Positions 16,941-26,000 of a stretch of 64,000 nucleotides of DNA are shown piece after piece. Position numbers and translations under genes: made by a program. How positions within the stretch are numbered: position 1 is the first letter of the stretch; each line of letters opens with the position of its first letter. Source of the DNA: Streptomyces sp. PH10-H1 (GTDB lineage Bacteria > Actinomycetota > Actinomycetes > Streptomycetales > Streptomycetaceae); the NCBI RefSeq assembly GCF_030063355.1, contig NZ_JASISZ010000030.1, forward strand, positions 1 to 64,000, in the 5' to 3' direction. A model generated the notes under the pieces. That model was not told the origin of the DNA, ran no database searches, and saw nothing but the letters and a program-made list of their open reading frames with translations.

Positions 16941-18832
16941 CACGCCACTCCCATGCGGTCAAGGACGGAGGCGAGGACGGCGACCGCGTCGCCGCCCGCG
17001 AAGACGAACTCGTCGACTCCGGCCCGTAGATACGCTTCCCGCTGCCCGCCCGGGCGGCCCGCGAGGAACACCCGCCGCGCGCCTGCCTCGACCAGGGCCG
17101 CCGCGACCTCCCCGGCCTGCTCGGCGTACAGCTTGTCGCTGGAACACAGACACGCCACCGTGGCGCCGCTGCGCGCGAACGCCTCGGCGGCCGATCCCGC
17201 GTCGACCGTCACCGGGTCATGGACGGTCTCGATGCCGCCCGCCTGGAAGAGGTTGGCGGCGAAGCTCGCGCGGGCGGTGTGCGCCGCGGCGGGGCCCAAT
17301 GCGGCCAGGAATGCCCGCGGCCGGGCGCCGGTGGCAGCCAGATGGGCGTCGGAGCGGGCCCGGAGGATCTCGAAGGCGTCGTCGCGCCGGACCTTCGGCA
17401 GCCCGCCCTCGCCGTCGGCGCCCGGATCCGGCGCGGCCTCGCGCTCCACCGGCGGTTCGGCGAGATTCGGGAACTCACTGACGCCCGTGATCGGCTCGCG
17501 GCGGTGCGCGAGGTCCGCGGACCGCTTCTCCCACGTGTCCTTCAGCCGCTCGGCGACCAGGCCGGACCGCAGGGCCGCCGCCTGTCCTCCGGCGCGTTCG
17601 ATCTCCTGGAACCAGGCCCACGCCGCGTGGGAGAGTTCGTCCGTGAGCTGCTCCACGTACCAGGAGCCGCCCGCCGGGTCGATGACCCGGGCCAGATGCG
17701 ACTCCTCCATCAGGATCGACGAGGTGTTGCGGGCGATCCGCCGGGCGAAGGCGTCCGGCAGGCCGAGCGCGTCGTCGAAGGGCAGCACGGTGACGGTGTC
17801 GGCGCCGCCCACGCCCGCCGCCACGCACGCGACGGTGGTGCGCAGCATGTTCACCCACGGGTCGCGCCGGGTCATCATCACCGGCGAGGTCACGGCGTGC
17901 TGTCGCTGCGCCCCCGCGGCTGACGCCGCCCCGCTCGCCTGCGCCACCCGGGCCCACAGCCGCCGCGCCGCGCGCAGGGTGGCGATGGTCAGGAACTGGT
18001 CGGCGGTGGCCGCGTACCGGAACTCCAGCTGAGCGCAGGCCGCGTCAACGGTCAGTCCCGCGCCGGTCAGGTCCCGCAGATACGCGACTCCGGTGGCGAT
18101 GGAGCAGCCCAGCTCCTGCGCGGCCGAGGCGCCGGCCTCGTGATAGGGCAGCGCGTCGACCGTCATCGCCCGCAGCCGGGGGTGGTCCCGGTCGCACAGC
18201 GCGGCCAGCTCCGCGGCGGCCGCGGAGTGCGCCTCGATGTCGGTGTGCCGGCCGGAACGGGCCGCGTATCCCAGCGGGTCCGCGCCGAGGTTGCCGAGCG
18301 CCGCGTGCGGTGACACCCCGCTCGTCGCGTGGTGCCGCAGCAACTCCTTGGCGGCGGCCTCGAAATCGGCGCCGGCGTCCAGCACGATGGGCGCCAGGTC
18401 GAGGTAGACGCCCTCGAGCGCCGCGGGGATCCCGGACACGGGAATCCCGCCCTCGCCGACGACGAGCCATACCGAGGTGACGCCGTTCTCCAGGTCGGAG
18501 AGCACGGCTTCGTTCGTGCGCCGGGGGTCGGGCCGGGAGTGCCGCTGGCGTACGTCCCACCCGGCGGCCGCGGTGCCCTCCGGCCGCCCGGCACGGACGA
18601 ACGGGGGAAAGCCGGGATAGCCGGCATCCGCTCTGCTGTCCTGTGCGGTGTACAGCGGACGGATGGAGATCCCGTCCTGGAGCTCGGTGGACAGCGTTTC
18701 CTCGGCCGGGGTACCCGGGACCGCTGTGCCCGCTTTGTGGAGGACGCCTTCGACAAGGCGTTGCCACTGCTCGCGGGTCGCGTCGGGGAACTCGTCGGCC
18801 AGAGGGAGTCCGTGATCAGGCAGGACCGTCAT
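16940..18832 (-). CDS. mutA: Methylmalonyl-CoA mutase, small subunit
   Basis: 630 residues, structural partner of MutB in a heterodimer. It keeps the barrel-like N-terminal half (P-L-Y-T-A-Q-D, R-Q-R-H) and the R-I-A-R-N-T-S-S-I-L-M-E-E-S-H segment, but the C-terminal domain lacks DxHxxG, as is normal for this subunit. First gene of the operon, 71 bp after the end of a GNAT gene on the same strand, so its promoter is either in that gap or it is read from further upstream. The family assignment is secure. Confidence 0.95.
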   Translation of the reverse strand: MTVLPDHGLPLADEFPDATREQWQRLVEGVLHKAGTAVPGTPAEETLSTELQDGISIRPLYTAQDSRADAGYPGFPPFVRAGRPEGTAAAGWDVRQRHSRPDPRRTNEAVLSDLENGVTSVWLVVGEGGIPVSGIPAALEGVYLDLAPIVLDAGADFEAAAKELLRHHATSGVSPHAALGNLGADPLGYAARSGRHTDIEAHSAAAAELAALCDRDHPRLRAMTVDALPYHEAGASAAQELGCSIATGVAYLRDLTGAGLTVDAACAQLEFRYAATADQFLTIATLRAARRLWARVAQASGAASAAGAQRQHAVTSPVMMTRRDPWVNMLRTTVACVAAGVGGADTVTVLPFDDALGLPDAFARRIARNTSSILMEESHLARVIDPAGGSWYVEQLTDELSHAAWAWFQEIERAGGQAAALRSGLVAERLKDTWEKRSADLAHRREPITGVSEFPNLAEPPVEREAAPDPGADGEGGLPKVRRDDAFEILRARSDAHLAATGARPRAFLAALGPAAAHTARASFAANLFQAGGIETVHDPVTVDAGSAAEAFARSGATVACLCSSDKLYAEQAGEVAAALVEAGARRVFLAGRPGGQREAYLRAGVDEFVFAGGDAVAVLASVLDRMGVA

Positions 18833-18903
18833 GGGGAAAGGCTAGGGCAGCCGCTAGAGGCAGGGCAGGCCCACGGCTGTGACCTTGCCCTCCTTCTCCG
18901 AGG

Positions 18904-19488
18904 TCACCGGTCTGTCAGGGGTCTGCCAAGGGGTCGTCCGACGACGGAGCTGCGACGTTCCAGCAGCACGACGTCCCGCCAGACGCCGTGCTGCCGGGCG
19001 ACGCGCTCGCGGGTGCCGATCACGCGGAAGCCCGCGTGGGCGTGCAGCCGGAGGCTCGCCGTGTTCTCCGGGAAGATCCCGGACTGGACGGTCCAGATGC
19101 CGGCCGCTTCGGTGGACGCGATCAGCGCATGGAGCAGGGCGCGGCCGACCCCGCGCCCGCGCGCCCGGGGGTCCACGTAGACGGAGTGCTCCACCACTCC
19201 TTCGTACACCCGGCGACTGGACACCGGTGAGACGGCCACCCACCCCAGGACACGACCGTCATGACCGTCGACTGCGACCATCCGGTGCGCGGTGAGCCGT
19301 GCCGCGTCGAAGGCCGGCCACCGCGGCGCCTCCGTCTCGAACGTGGCGTTGCCCTCGTCGATCCCGGCCTGGTGGATCGCCAGCACTTCGGCCGCGTGCT
19401 CCGCGAGCATCATGCCGATCCGCAGCCCGGGTGAGGGCGCCGGTTCCGCCGCGCGAGCCGCGCCGTGAGCTGAGGGAACGTCCGCCAT
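18904..19488 (-). CDS. GNAT N-acetyltransferase, phosphinothricin/methionine-sulfoximine type
   Basis: 194 residues. The acetyl-CoA pyrophosphate loop R-G-R-G-V-G-R-A-L-L is at about 108-117. Family features are G-W-V-A-V-S-P-V-S-S-R, the V-E-H-S-V-Y-V strand, P-E-N-T-A-S-L-R-L-H and the tail G-V-W-R-D-V-V-L-L-E-R-R-S, which resembles PAT/Bar and YncA-like acetyltransferases. Likely acetylates an amino group of a small toxic amino acid analogue. Start placed at M-A-D-V-P-S (19488); the longer open frame upstream has no homology. Divergent from an AraC regulator, 187 bp apart. Confidence 0.8.
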   Translation of the reverse strand: MADVPSAHGAARAAEPAPSPGLRIGMMLAEHAAEVLAIHQAGIDEGNATFETEAPRWPAFDAARLTAHRMVAVDGHDGRVLGWVAVSPVSSRRVYEGVVEHSVYVDPRARGRGVGRALLHALIASTEAAGIWTVQSGIFPENTASLRLHAHAGFRVIGTRERVARQHGVWRDVVLLERRSSVVGRPLGRPLTDR

Positions 19489-19675
19489 GGGGGACCACCG
19501 TCCTTCGGGGGAGCAACGGCGCCCACGGTAGCCGCCGTGATCGTGCGCGGCGGCGTCGCGTGACTGTGGCCGGAACCTGAGCGACACGGTACTGACGACC
19601 TGCATAGCCTTGGCGGGGGCGGCAACCGGCGACCCCCACGCCGGAGATGGCGTGCCGCGATGAGAGAGGTCGGGG

Positions 19676-20662
19676 ATGCGCGTGTCCCAGCAGTGGGAGC
19701 CAGGCCCGCTGTCCTTTCGCACGGCAGATCTGGACGAGGCCCGGATCAAGATCGGTGAGATGTTCTATGACAACGTCATGGACCGGCTGGAGCCGCGGGG
19801 GGTGTTCGCGGCCCGGTTCGACGTCGCCCGGCTGGGGCCGTTGACCGTGGGTGATCTGAGCTGCGGTACCGATGTGCGGATGCGCTTCGGTGAACTGGGC
19901 GCGTACCACGTCGCTGTGCCGCTGCGCGGGCAGGTGTCCTGGAGCCAGGGAACGCGCGTTTCGGCCCAGGCGACCCCGGCGCGGGCGGCGGTCTTCCACC
20001 CCGAGGGATCGACCGCGGTGGAGCGCTGGAGCGGCGACTGCCGCGTGCTGGCGGTGAAAATCGAACCTTCCGCGTTGCAGAGTCATCTTGAGCTGATGCT
20101 GGGCAGGACGGTACGCGCGCCGGTGTCCTTCGCTCCGGAACTCGATGTGACCCAGGGAGCCGGCTACACCTGGGCGCAGCTCGCCTGGGTCGTCGCGCGG
20201 GACCTGCACGACGACCAGGGCCTCCTCCAACAGCCGCAGATGGCCAAGCAGTTCCAGGAGGCTCTGCTGAGCGGGCTGCTCCTCGCGGCCGATCATCAGT
20301 ACCGTGAACAGCTCGCCCGACCGGCGACGTCCTTGCGGCCGGCGCCCGTCAAGCGCGTCATGGACGCGATCCAGGAGCGGCCCGACCATGCGTTCACCAT
20401 GTCGGAACTGGCCGCCATCGCCCGTGTCAGTGTCCGGTGGCTCCAGGAGGGCTTCCGTCAGCACGTCGGCATGTCGCCGATGGCCTATCTCCGCGACGTG
20501 CGGCTGACCCGCGTGCACGACGACCTCCGCGAGGGCGACCCCGCCGAGCTGCGCGTGAGTGATGCGGCCTACCGGTGGGGCTTCACCCATAGGAGCCGAT
20601 TCGCCGGCAGCTATCGCGCGCGTTTCGGTGAATCCCCCTCGCATACCCTGTATTCGTCCTGA
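19676..20662 (+). CDS. AraC-family transcriptional regulator
   Basis: 328 residues. An N-terminal cupin-like AraC_binding_2 domain (about 40-190; V-P-L-R-G-Q-V-S-W and A-A-V-F-H-P-E-G) is followed by a C-terminal pair of helix-turn-helices (about 225-325), with M-S-E-L-A-A-I-A-R-V-S-V-R-W-L-Q and the signature A-A-Y-R-W-G-F-T-H-R-S-R-F. ATG preceded by GAGAGAGG. It lies between the divergent GNAT gene and the downstream P450 gene on the same strand (504 bp away), either of which could be its target. Confidence 0.9.
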   Translation: MRVSQQWEPGPLSFRTADLDEARIKIGEMFYDNVMDRLEPRGVFAARFDVARLGPLTVGDLSCGTDVRMRFGELGAYHVAVPLRGQVSWSQGTRVSAQATPARAAVFHPEGSTAVERWSGDCRVLAVKIEPSALQSHLELMLGRTVRAPVSFAPELDVTQGAGYTWAQLAWVVARDLHDDQGLLQQPQMAKQFQEALLSGLLLAADHQYREQLARPATSLRPAPVKRVMDAIQERPDHAFTMSELAAIARVSVRWLQEGFRQHVGMSPMAYLRDVRLTRVHDDLREGDPAELRVSDAAYRWGFTHRSRFAGSYRARFGESPSHTLYSS

Positions 20663-21166
20663 TTCCGGCCACGGCGGGTCCCGCAGGCGGGGTCAGGACC
20701 AGGCCGCAGCGCATTTCGTGCCATGGCCGCGCGGAGCGGATCAAGGTGCGGGGGCTTCGTGGCTAGCGTGCTCCTCACGGTGCCGTGCCGGCATTCCAGG
20801 TGCGCCTGGGAGCACGGTCGGCGATGCTCGGACGGCGGGCCGGGGACACGGCTCGCAGCGCAGGCGGCGAGCGCGCTGCCCCGGGATGCCGGCGCGGCAC
20901 CGGTTCGTCCGGAGGCGGCCGGCCGGGTGGAACGCGCGGTCAGCGGGGCCGGCCGTTCGACGGCCCGCCCCTGCCGCGGTGGCGGCAGGCGATTACGGCA
21001 AGCGCTGCCGACCGGCGGCGCGCCGAGGAGAACCGGCCAGGTCCCGGAGAGTCGCGGGTGTCCGGAACGCGCCCTACCGCTACCGGCTCCCGACGATCTA
21101 CCGTCGAGATTGGTTTCCTCGGGCGACCATTTATTCGGGGGTTCCCACCGGAGGTGCACGCTCTCC
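20663..21166. promoter_or_regulatory. 504-bp region upstream of the P450 gene
   Basis: No believable gene. Open frames here are GC-driven and low complexity. The last 80 bases are more AT-rich (TTGGTTTCC, CATTTATTCGG at 21110-21137) and probably hold the P450 promoter. An inverted repeat CGACG-ATCTAC-CGTCG (21091-21106) just upstream is a candidate operator. Confidence 0.4.
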
Positions 21167-22429
21167 ATGACCCACGCCGATGCCACACCGTTCCGCCCCG
21201 GCCAATCACCCGTACCGTCCGCCGGCCAAGCCGTACATCCCGCCCACCCCGCCTACCCGGCCCACCGCGGCTGTCCGATGGACCCGCCGGCCCTGCTCGG
21301 CGCGTTGCGGGAGCAGGCGCCCGCGTCCCGGGTCACCCTCTGGGACGGCAGCCGGCCCTGGCTCGTCACCCGGCACGCCGAGGCCCGGCAGGTCCTGCGG
21401 GACGAACGGTTCAGCGCCGATGCCAGGCGCGACGGCTTCCCGTTCGTCTCGCCGTCCGTGACCGGCCTGCGCGACTCGCCCCCTTCGTTCATCAGGATGG
21501 ATCCGCCGGAGCACGACCGGCAACGGCGCATGGTGACACAGGAGTTCATGATCAAGCGCGTCGCCCGGCTCGGTCCCCGCGTCGAGATGATCGTGGCCGG
21601 TCTGCTCGACGACCTGATGGCGACGGGGCCGCCGGCGGACCTCGTCGAATCGTTTGCCCTGCCCCTGCCATCGCTGGTGATCTGCGAACTCCTGGGCGTG
21701 CCCTACGCCGACCACGACTTCTTCCAGGCCCACAGCCGTGTCCTGCTGAACCAGAAGACCCCCGCGGCAGAGGTCCGCGCCTCCCGCGACGAACTGAGCG
21801 GCTATCTGCACGACCTGGTCGTGGAGAAGGCCGTCCGGCCGCAGGACGATCTGCTCAGCAGGCTCCTGGCGGACCACACCCGCCATGACGACCTCACGGT
21901 GGACGACACGGTCGGCATGGCCCTGCTCCTGCTCATCGCCGGACACGAGACCACCGCCAACATGACGGCGCTGTCGGTCCTGGATCTGCTGGAACACCCA
22001 CGGCAGTGGGAACTGTTGTGCGCGGACCCGGGCCGGGTACCGGGGGCTGTGGAGGAACTGCTGCGGCACCAGACCATCGTGCACACCGGGCTGCCCCGCG
22101 TCGCCCTGGAGGATACGGAGATCGGCGGCATCACCGTCCGGGCGGGTGAGGGCGTCCTGGTCTCGCTGGCTGCCGCCAACCGGGACGAACGGGCCTTTCC
22201 CGATCCCGACCGGCTCGATGTGCAGCGTCCCGGCCGCAGCCACCTGGCCTTCGGGTTCGGGGTCCATCAGTGCCTGGGCCAGCCCCTGGCCCGTCTGGAA
22301 CTCCAGGTTGCCCTCGCCGGCATCGTGCGACGTCTGCCCGGTCTGCGGATCGGCGTCCCCGCCGGGGATCTGTCCTTCCGTCACACCATGGCGGTGTACG
22401 GGCTCTTCCACCTGCCCGTCGTCTGGTGA
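21167..22429 (+). CDS. Cytochrome P450, CYP105-like
   Basis: 420 residues, soluble bacterial P450. Oxygen-activation motif A258-G-H-E-T-T263 in the I helix, E297-x-x-R300 in the K helix, and heme loop F-G-F-G-V-H-Q-C369-L-G, whose form is typical of CYP105 (promiscuous hydroxylases of macrolides, xenobiotics, vitamin D3). The N terminus is Pro/His/Ala-rich and not membrane-anchoring. ATG at 21167 has GGAGG 11 bases upstream. Followed 75 bp later by its probable electron donor ferredoxin, the standard CYP105 pairing. Substrate cannot be told. Confidence 0.93.
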   Translation: MTHADATPFRPGQSPVPSAGQAVHPAHPAYPAHRGCPMDPPALLGALREQAPASRVTLWDGSRPWLVTRHAEARQVLRDERFSADARRDGFPFVSPSVTGLRDSPPSFIRMDPPEHDRQRRMVTQEFMIKRVARLGPRVEMIVAGLLDDLMATGPPADLVESFALPLPSLVICELLGVPYADHDFFQAHSRVLLNQKTPAAEVRASRDELSGYLHDLVVEKAVRPQDDLLSRLLADHTRHDDLTVDDTVGMALLLLIAGHETTANMTALSVLDLLEHPRQWELLCADPGRVPGAVEELLRHQTIVHTGLPRVALEDTEIGGITVRAGEGVLVSLAAANRDERAFPDPDRLDVQRPGRSHLAFGFGVHQCLGQPLARLELQVALAGIVRRLPGLRIGVPAGDLSFRHTMAVYGLFHLPVVW

Positions 22430-22504
22430 GCCATGTCGCCGCCGGAGCCCCGCCGCCCCAGCCGCCCCCGCTGCCCCGCCGCCCCCGTCATGAAGGAGTA
22501 CCCC

Positions 22505-22699
22505 GTGCGCTTCACCGTGGACCGCGCCCTGTGCTGCAGCTCGGGCCTGTGCGTCCTGACCGCTCCCGATGTCTTCGACCAGGCGGACGACGACGGCCGG
22601 GTCGTCCTGCTGACGAGCAGCCCGCCGGACGGTGAGGAGGCCGCCGTCGAGGAAGCGGTCGCGTGCTGCCCGTCGGGGGCCATCAGCGTCACGGACTGA
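22505..22699 (+). CDS. [3Fe-4S] ferredoxin paired with the P450
   Basis: 64 residues. Cluster ligands follow C-x5-C ... C-P: L-C-C-S-S-G-L-C near the N terminus and C-C-P-S-G-A-I near the C terminus. The fourth Cys of a 4Fe cluster is not in the canonical place, as in Streptomyces P450 ferredoxins. GTG at 22505 is preferred over the ATG at 22490 because AAGGAG lies 6 bases before it and homology starts V-R-F-T-V-D. Transfers electrons from a ferredoxin reductase, not encoded here, to the P450. Confidence 0.9.
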   Translation: MRFTVDRALCCSSGLCVLTAPDVFDQADDDGRVVLLTSSPPDGEEAAVEEAVACCPSGAISVTD

Positions 22700-22955
22700 A
22701 TCACGCGCCCGTTCCGGGGCGACGCCGTAGCCGACAACCCGAGCGCCCTCGGATCGGCGGAACACCCGTAATGCCTAACGGAGTTGGCCAGGAATCCGGT
22801 CGGCGCGCGCGTCCGCCCGGCCGCCTGCGGAGGTCTCGGATCCGGTGTCAGGATGCGCTGCCGACCCCCGTCCCCCAGGATGGCTCACGGCACAGCGGTC
22901 CGCTCCAGTGCTTCAGCGCCCCGGCGCTCGGCGCTCCAGAACCCGAGGAATGCCC

Positions 22956-23549
22956 ATGGCCCGTTCCACCGATCCCCTCGCACTGCTGTCCCGGTCACTC
23001 GACCAGACGAGTGCGCTCATCGCCTCGGTCACCGACGACCAGCTGTCGCTGCCGACCCCCTGCCGCTCCTGGACCGTCGCCGAGCTGGTCGATCATCTGA
23101 TCCAGGATCTGCCGCATTTCACCGAGCGGGCCAACGGCGGCACGCCGGCGCGGAGCGAGCCGCGGAAGGACGCCGGCGCCGGCAGGCCGGAGGCGTTTCG
23201 CGACGGTGCCGCCGAACTCGTCTCGGCCTGGCGGCGCGCCGGCGATCTGACGGGCACGATCGAGATCCCCGGAATGGGGGAACTCCCGGCCGGATTCCCC
23301 GTCGACCAGCAGCTCACCGAGTTCGCGGTGCACGCCTGGGATCTGGCGAAAGCGCTGGGCCGGCCCACCTCCCTCGACTCGCAGGTCGGCGAGTCCGCAC
23401 TCGAATGGGCCCGGGGCGCGCTGCGACCGGAGTTCCGGGGCGAGGAAGGCGGGCCGAAGGTGTTCGGGCCCGAGGTGCCCGTACGGCCGGACGCGCCGGT
23501 GTACGACCGGCTCGCGGGATTCTTCGGGCGCGATCCCGGCACTGCCTGA
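22956..23549 (+). CDS. DinB-like / mycothiol-dependent maleylpyruvate isomerase family protein (TIGR03086-type)
   Basis: 197 residues. Four-helix DinB-type fold with an L-P-T-P-C-R-S-W-T-V-A-E-L-V-D-H-L motif at about 30-46 and a later F-A-V-H-A-W-D-L-A segment; the paired His residues would bind a divalent metal. The family includes mycothiol-dependent maleylpyruvate isomerase and many uncharacterised thiol transferases, so the substrate is unknown. ATG with GAGGAA seven bases upstream. Stand-alone gene. Confidence 0.8.
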   Translation: MARSTDPLALLSRSLDQTSALIASVTDDQLSLPTPCRSWTVAELVDHLIQDLPHFTERANGGTPARSEPRKDAGAGRPEAFRDGAAELVSAWRRAGDLTGTIEIPGMGELPAGFPVDQQLTEFAVHAWDLAKALGRPTSLDSQVGESALEWARGALRPEFRGEEGGPKVFGPEVPVRPDAPVYDRLAGFFGRDPGTA

Positions 23550-23610
23550 GGGCTCCAGGGCCTCCGTCGCGGCCCGGGGATGAGGCGCGGGTCACATTCC
23601 CCGGTGGGGA

Positions 23611-23617
23611 TGTCACA
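23611..23617 (+). promoter_or_regulatory. Candidate ECF41-type -35 element
   Basis: TGTCACA lies 51 bases upstream of the ECF41 sigma factor gene. This matches the -35 element described for autoregulated ECF41 promoters. A convincing CGTC-type -10 at the exact spacing is not seen, so the call is tentative. Confidence 0.35.
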
Positions 23618-23667
23618 CTCCTGACGCCCGTGCGCTCCTAGGAAGCAACCGCGACAGGAGGCCCCAC

Positions 23668-24609
23668 GTGTCCGACACCTCGCCGCCCGGCAGCGCCCGG
23701 GAACGGGCGGAGGAGACCGCCACACCGGTGTTCGTCGACCACCGTGACCTGCTCTTCTCCATCGTCTACGACATGCTCGGCAGCGTCGCCGACACCGAGG
23801 ACGTCCTGCAGGAGACCTGGCTGGCGTGGGCGTCCAGAATCGAGGCGCCCGGCGCGGAGGAGATCGTCAGCCCGCGCGCCTATCTGGTGCGGATCGCGGT
23901 GAACAAGGCCCTCGCCCGCCAGGCCGCCATCAGCCGCCGCCGTGAAACGTACATCGGCCCGTGGCTGCCGGAACCGCTCCTCACACCCCTCGTCGACACT
24001 CCCGCCCCCGGCGATGCCGCCGACGCGGTCGAGCGCACCGAGTCGGTGTCGATGGCGCTGCTGGTCGTGCTGGAAACCCTCACACCGCTGGAACGCGCGG
24101 TGTTCGTGCTGCACGAGCTGTTCGGCTACGCCCACACCGAGACCGCGGACATCCTCGACCGCAGTCCCGCGGCGGTCCGCCAGATCGCCCACCGTGCCCG
24201 TGAGCATGTGCACGCCCGGCGCCCCCGCTACCGGCCAGACCCTCAGCTGAGGCAACGGGTCACCGAGCAGTTCGCGGCCGCGGTGTCCGGCGGTGACCTT
24301 CAGGCGCTGCTCCAGCTGCTGGCACCGGATGTGACCCTGTGGGCCGATGGCGGGGGCAAGGCCACAGCCGCCGGCCTGTGGCCGGTCCACGGCCGCGGCA
24401 AGGTCGCCCGGGTACTGGCCGCGGGGTCCACCCGCACCCCCAGCGGCCTGGACATCCGTTACCGGCGGATCAACGGGGACCCCTCGGCGGTGCTGTTCAG
24501 CGGCGGTTCGCCCTTCGCCGTACTGGTCCTCGACCTGGCCCCGGCCGGCGAGCAGGTGTGCGGCATCTACTTCGTGACCAACCCCGACAAGCTCTCCCGG
24601 CTCGCCTGA
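23668..24609 (+). CDS. sigJ: ECF41-group sigma factor (SigJ-like) with SnoaL-type C-terminal domain
   Basis: 313 residues. Region 2 (about 20-90) includes D-T-E-D-V-L-Q-E-T-W-L-A-W; region 4 (about 125-185) includes L-F-G-Y-A-H-T-E-T-A-D-I-L. The linker carries the ECF41 signature W-L-P-E-P-L at about 98-103. A SnoaL-like fold (about 195-300) follows, ending with the second signature N-P-D-K-L. In ECF41 this domain contacts the core sigma and tunes activity without a separate anti-sigma factor. GTG start with AGGAGG upstream. The downstream HxlR gene begins 33 bp after the stop and may be co-transcribed. Confidence 0.92.
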   Translation: MSDTSPPGSARERAEETATPVFVDHRDLLFSIVYDMLGSVADTEDVLQETWLAWASRIEAPGAEEIVSPRAYLVRIAVNKALARQAAISRRRETYIGPWLPEPLLTPLVDTPAPGDAADAVERTESVSMALLVVLETLTPLERAVFVLHELFGYAHTETADILDRSPAAVRQIAHRAREHVHARRPRYRPDPQLRQRVTEQFAAAVSGGDLQALLQLLAPDVTLWADGGGKATAAGLWPVHGRGKVARVLAAGSTRTPSGLDIRYRRINGDPSAVLFSGGSPFAVLVLDLAPAGEQVCGIYFVTNPDKLSRLA

Positions 24610-24642
24610 GGACCCCGGAAGGCAGCGCGTACGATCGGCGGC

Positions 24643-25107
24643 ATGCGGTGGAGCGATATAGGGGCGGAGCAGTGTTCGGTCGCGCGCGCCTTGTCGGTGG
24701 TGGGGGACCGCTGGACGCTGCTCGTGCTGCGCGACGCGTTTCACGGGGTGCGCAGGTTCGAGGACTTCCAGACGAGCACGAAGGCTTCGCGTCCGGTGCT
24801 GACCGAGCGGCTCGCCACCCTGGTCGAGCATGAGGTGCTGCGCCGGATCCGCTACCAGGAACGGCCCGAGCGGTACGAGTACCGGCTCACCGAGAAGGGG
24901 GTCGGCCTCTACCCCGTGATCGTCTCCTTGCTCGCCTGGGGTGACCGGTGGATGGCGGGCGACGAGGGACCGCCGTTGCGGCTGCGACACGATTGCTGCG
25001 GCGGCACGGCGACACCTGAGCTCGCGTGTCCCGACTGCGGGGAATTGATCGATCCGCGGGACTTGAGTCCCGTACTGCGGGAGCCGGGACCGGCTCCGCA
25101 CCGGTGA
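24643..25107 (+). CDS. HxlR-family regulator with C-terminal Cys-rich tail
   Basis: 154 residues. HxlR winged helix (about 5-100): C-S-V-A-R-A-L-S-V-V-G-D-R-W-T-L-L-V-L, with the redox-candidate Cys at about 11, and R-F-E-D-F-Q. The tail (about 112-140) has H-D-C-C-G and C-P-D-C-G-E, resembling a small zinc ribbon, which is found in a subset of the family. Expected to sense redox or electrophile stress. It follows the ECF41 gene on the same strand and converges with a thioesterase gene only 4 bp away. Confidence 0.85.
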   Translation: MRWSDIGAEQCSVARALSVVGDRWTLLVLRDAFHGVRRFEDFQTSTKASRPVLTERLATLVEHEVLRRIRYQERPERYEYRLTEKGVGLYPVIVSLLAWGDRWMAGDEGPPLRLRHDCCGGTATPELACPDCGELIDPRDLSPVLREPGPAPHR

Positions 25108-25111
25108 CGGT

Positions 25112-25561
25112 TCAGGGCTGCAGAATCATGCAGGTGGTGGTGGCGTGCGCGACCAGCTTGCCCCGTGCGTCCGTGACCCGTCCTTCCGCCGTGGCCATCC
25201 GCCGCCCGACGTGGATGGTCGTGCCCACGGCGGTGAGCCTGCCGGCATCCAGTGCGACGGCGCGGATGTAATTCACCTTCAGCTCCAGCGTGGTGTAACT
25301 GACGCCGGCCGCAAGGGTGGTGTGTACGGCGCAGCCCATGACCGAGTCGAGCAGGGTGGCGGCGATTCCGCCGTGCACGATGCCGAGCGGGTTGGAGAAG
25401 TCGGGCTTGGTGTCGAGGGAGAAGACGGTCCGGCCCTCCTCCAACTCCTCGACCTCCATGCCCATCAGCCGGCCGATGGACGGGGCATCCGCGGGCCGCT
25501 CCTTGAACATATGGCGCAGTAGTTCCAGCCCGGACATGGTGGCGTAGTCGAGGGTGCTCAT
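25112..25561 (-). CDS. PaaI-type hotdog-fold thioesterase
   Basis: 149 residues. Contains the family motif N-P-L-G-I-V-H-G-G-I-A-A-T-L-L-D-S, where Asn/His/Gly/Asp around 57-72 form the acyl-CoA thioesterase active site, and Y-T-T-L-E-L-K-V-N-Y-I. Probably hydrolyses an aromatic or medium acyl-CoA. AGGAGG lies four bases before the ATG. Its promoter sits where a GNAT gene has been truncated. Confidence 0.88.
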   Translation of the reverse strand: MSTLDYATMSGLELLRHMFKERPADAPSIGRLMGMEVEELEEGRTVFSLDTKPDFSNPLGIVHGGIAATLLDSVMGCAVHTTLAAGVSYTTLELKVNYIRAVALDAGRLTAVGTTIHVGRRMATAEGRVTDARGKLVAHATTTCMILQP

Positions 25562-25599
25562 CGTTCCTCCTGAGATACCGGCAGGTAGGGGGAGAAGCT

Positions 25600-25995
25600 A
25601 TCGCGGAGAAGAAGGCCGACAGCGTCGACGCGGAGCTCCTCCCGCAGGGTCTGGACACTCCCGGCCACTCGATCCTGGTCCTGGAGAGCGCGGGAGTGGA
25701 GATCGGGACCGGTTGGCTGAAACACCACCACATCCCGGGTGTGACCTTCGGCTTTTCACTGGAGATCGATGCGGAGCACCGCGGCCGGGGGTACGGCAGG
25801 GCCGCGATGGCGGTGGGGGAGCGGGCCACCGTCGAGGCCGGCGACTCAGCCCTGATGTTCAACGTGTTCGGCGGCAACGACGTGGCGATGAACCTGTACA
25901 CCAGCGCCGGCTACCGGGTGGTCGCAGAGGCCCGGTCCATCGAGCTGCCCCCGGGGACCGGGCTCGACCTCCCCGTCGCAGGATCAGGACCCTGA
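25600..25995 (+). pseudogene. GNAT acetyltransferase, N-terminally truncated
   Basis: The C-terminal two thirds of a GNAT protein are recognisable: L-L-P-Q-G-L-D-T-P-G-H, then the acetyl-CoA loop H-R-G-R-G-Y-G-R-A-A-M and the family motif F-N-V-F-G-G-N-D-V-A-M-N-L-Y. In-frame coding similarity begins near 25600, but no ATG or good GTG with a ribosome site is present and the first roughly 60-70 residues are missing. A GTG at 25696 could only make a partial domain. The tail after I-E-L-P-P overlaps the scar of a flavin oxidoreductase gene on the other strand. Confidence 0.65.
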
Positions 25996-26000
25996 CGTCG

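Noticed and set aside
13688..18832. Cobalamin riboswitch before the mutA-mutB-meaB operon
   Set aside because: The 71-bp gap upstream is too short for one and no B12-box was seen.
20723..21166. In-frame extension upstream of the P450 start
   Set aside because: No similarity to P450 N termini, Arg/Pro-rich, and a GGAGG site marks the ATG at 21167 as start.
21167..22699. P450 and ferredoxin as part of a natural-product cluster
   Set aside because: No polyketide, peptide, terpene or glycosyl synthesis genes are nearby; the neighbours are regulators and small enzymes.
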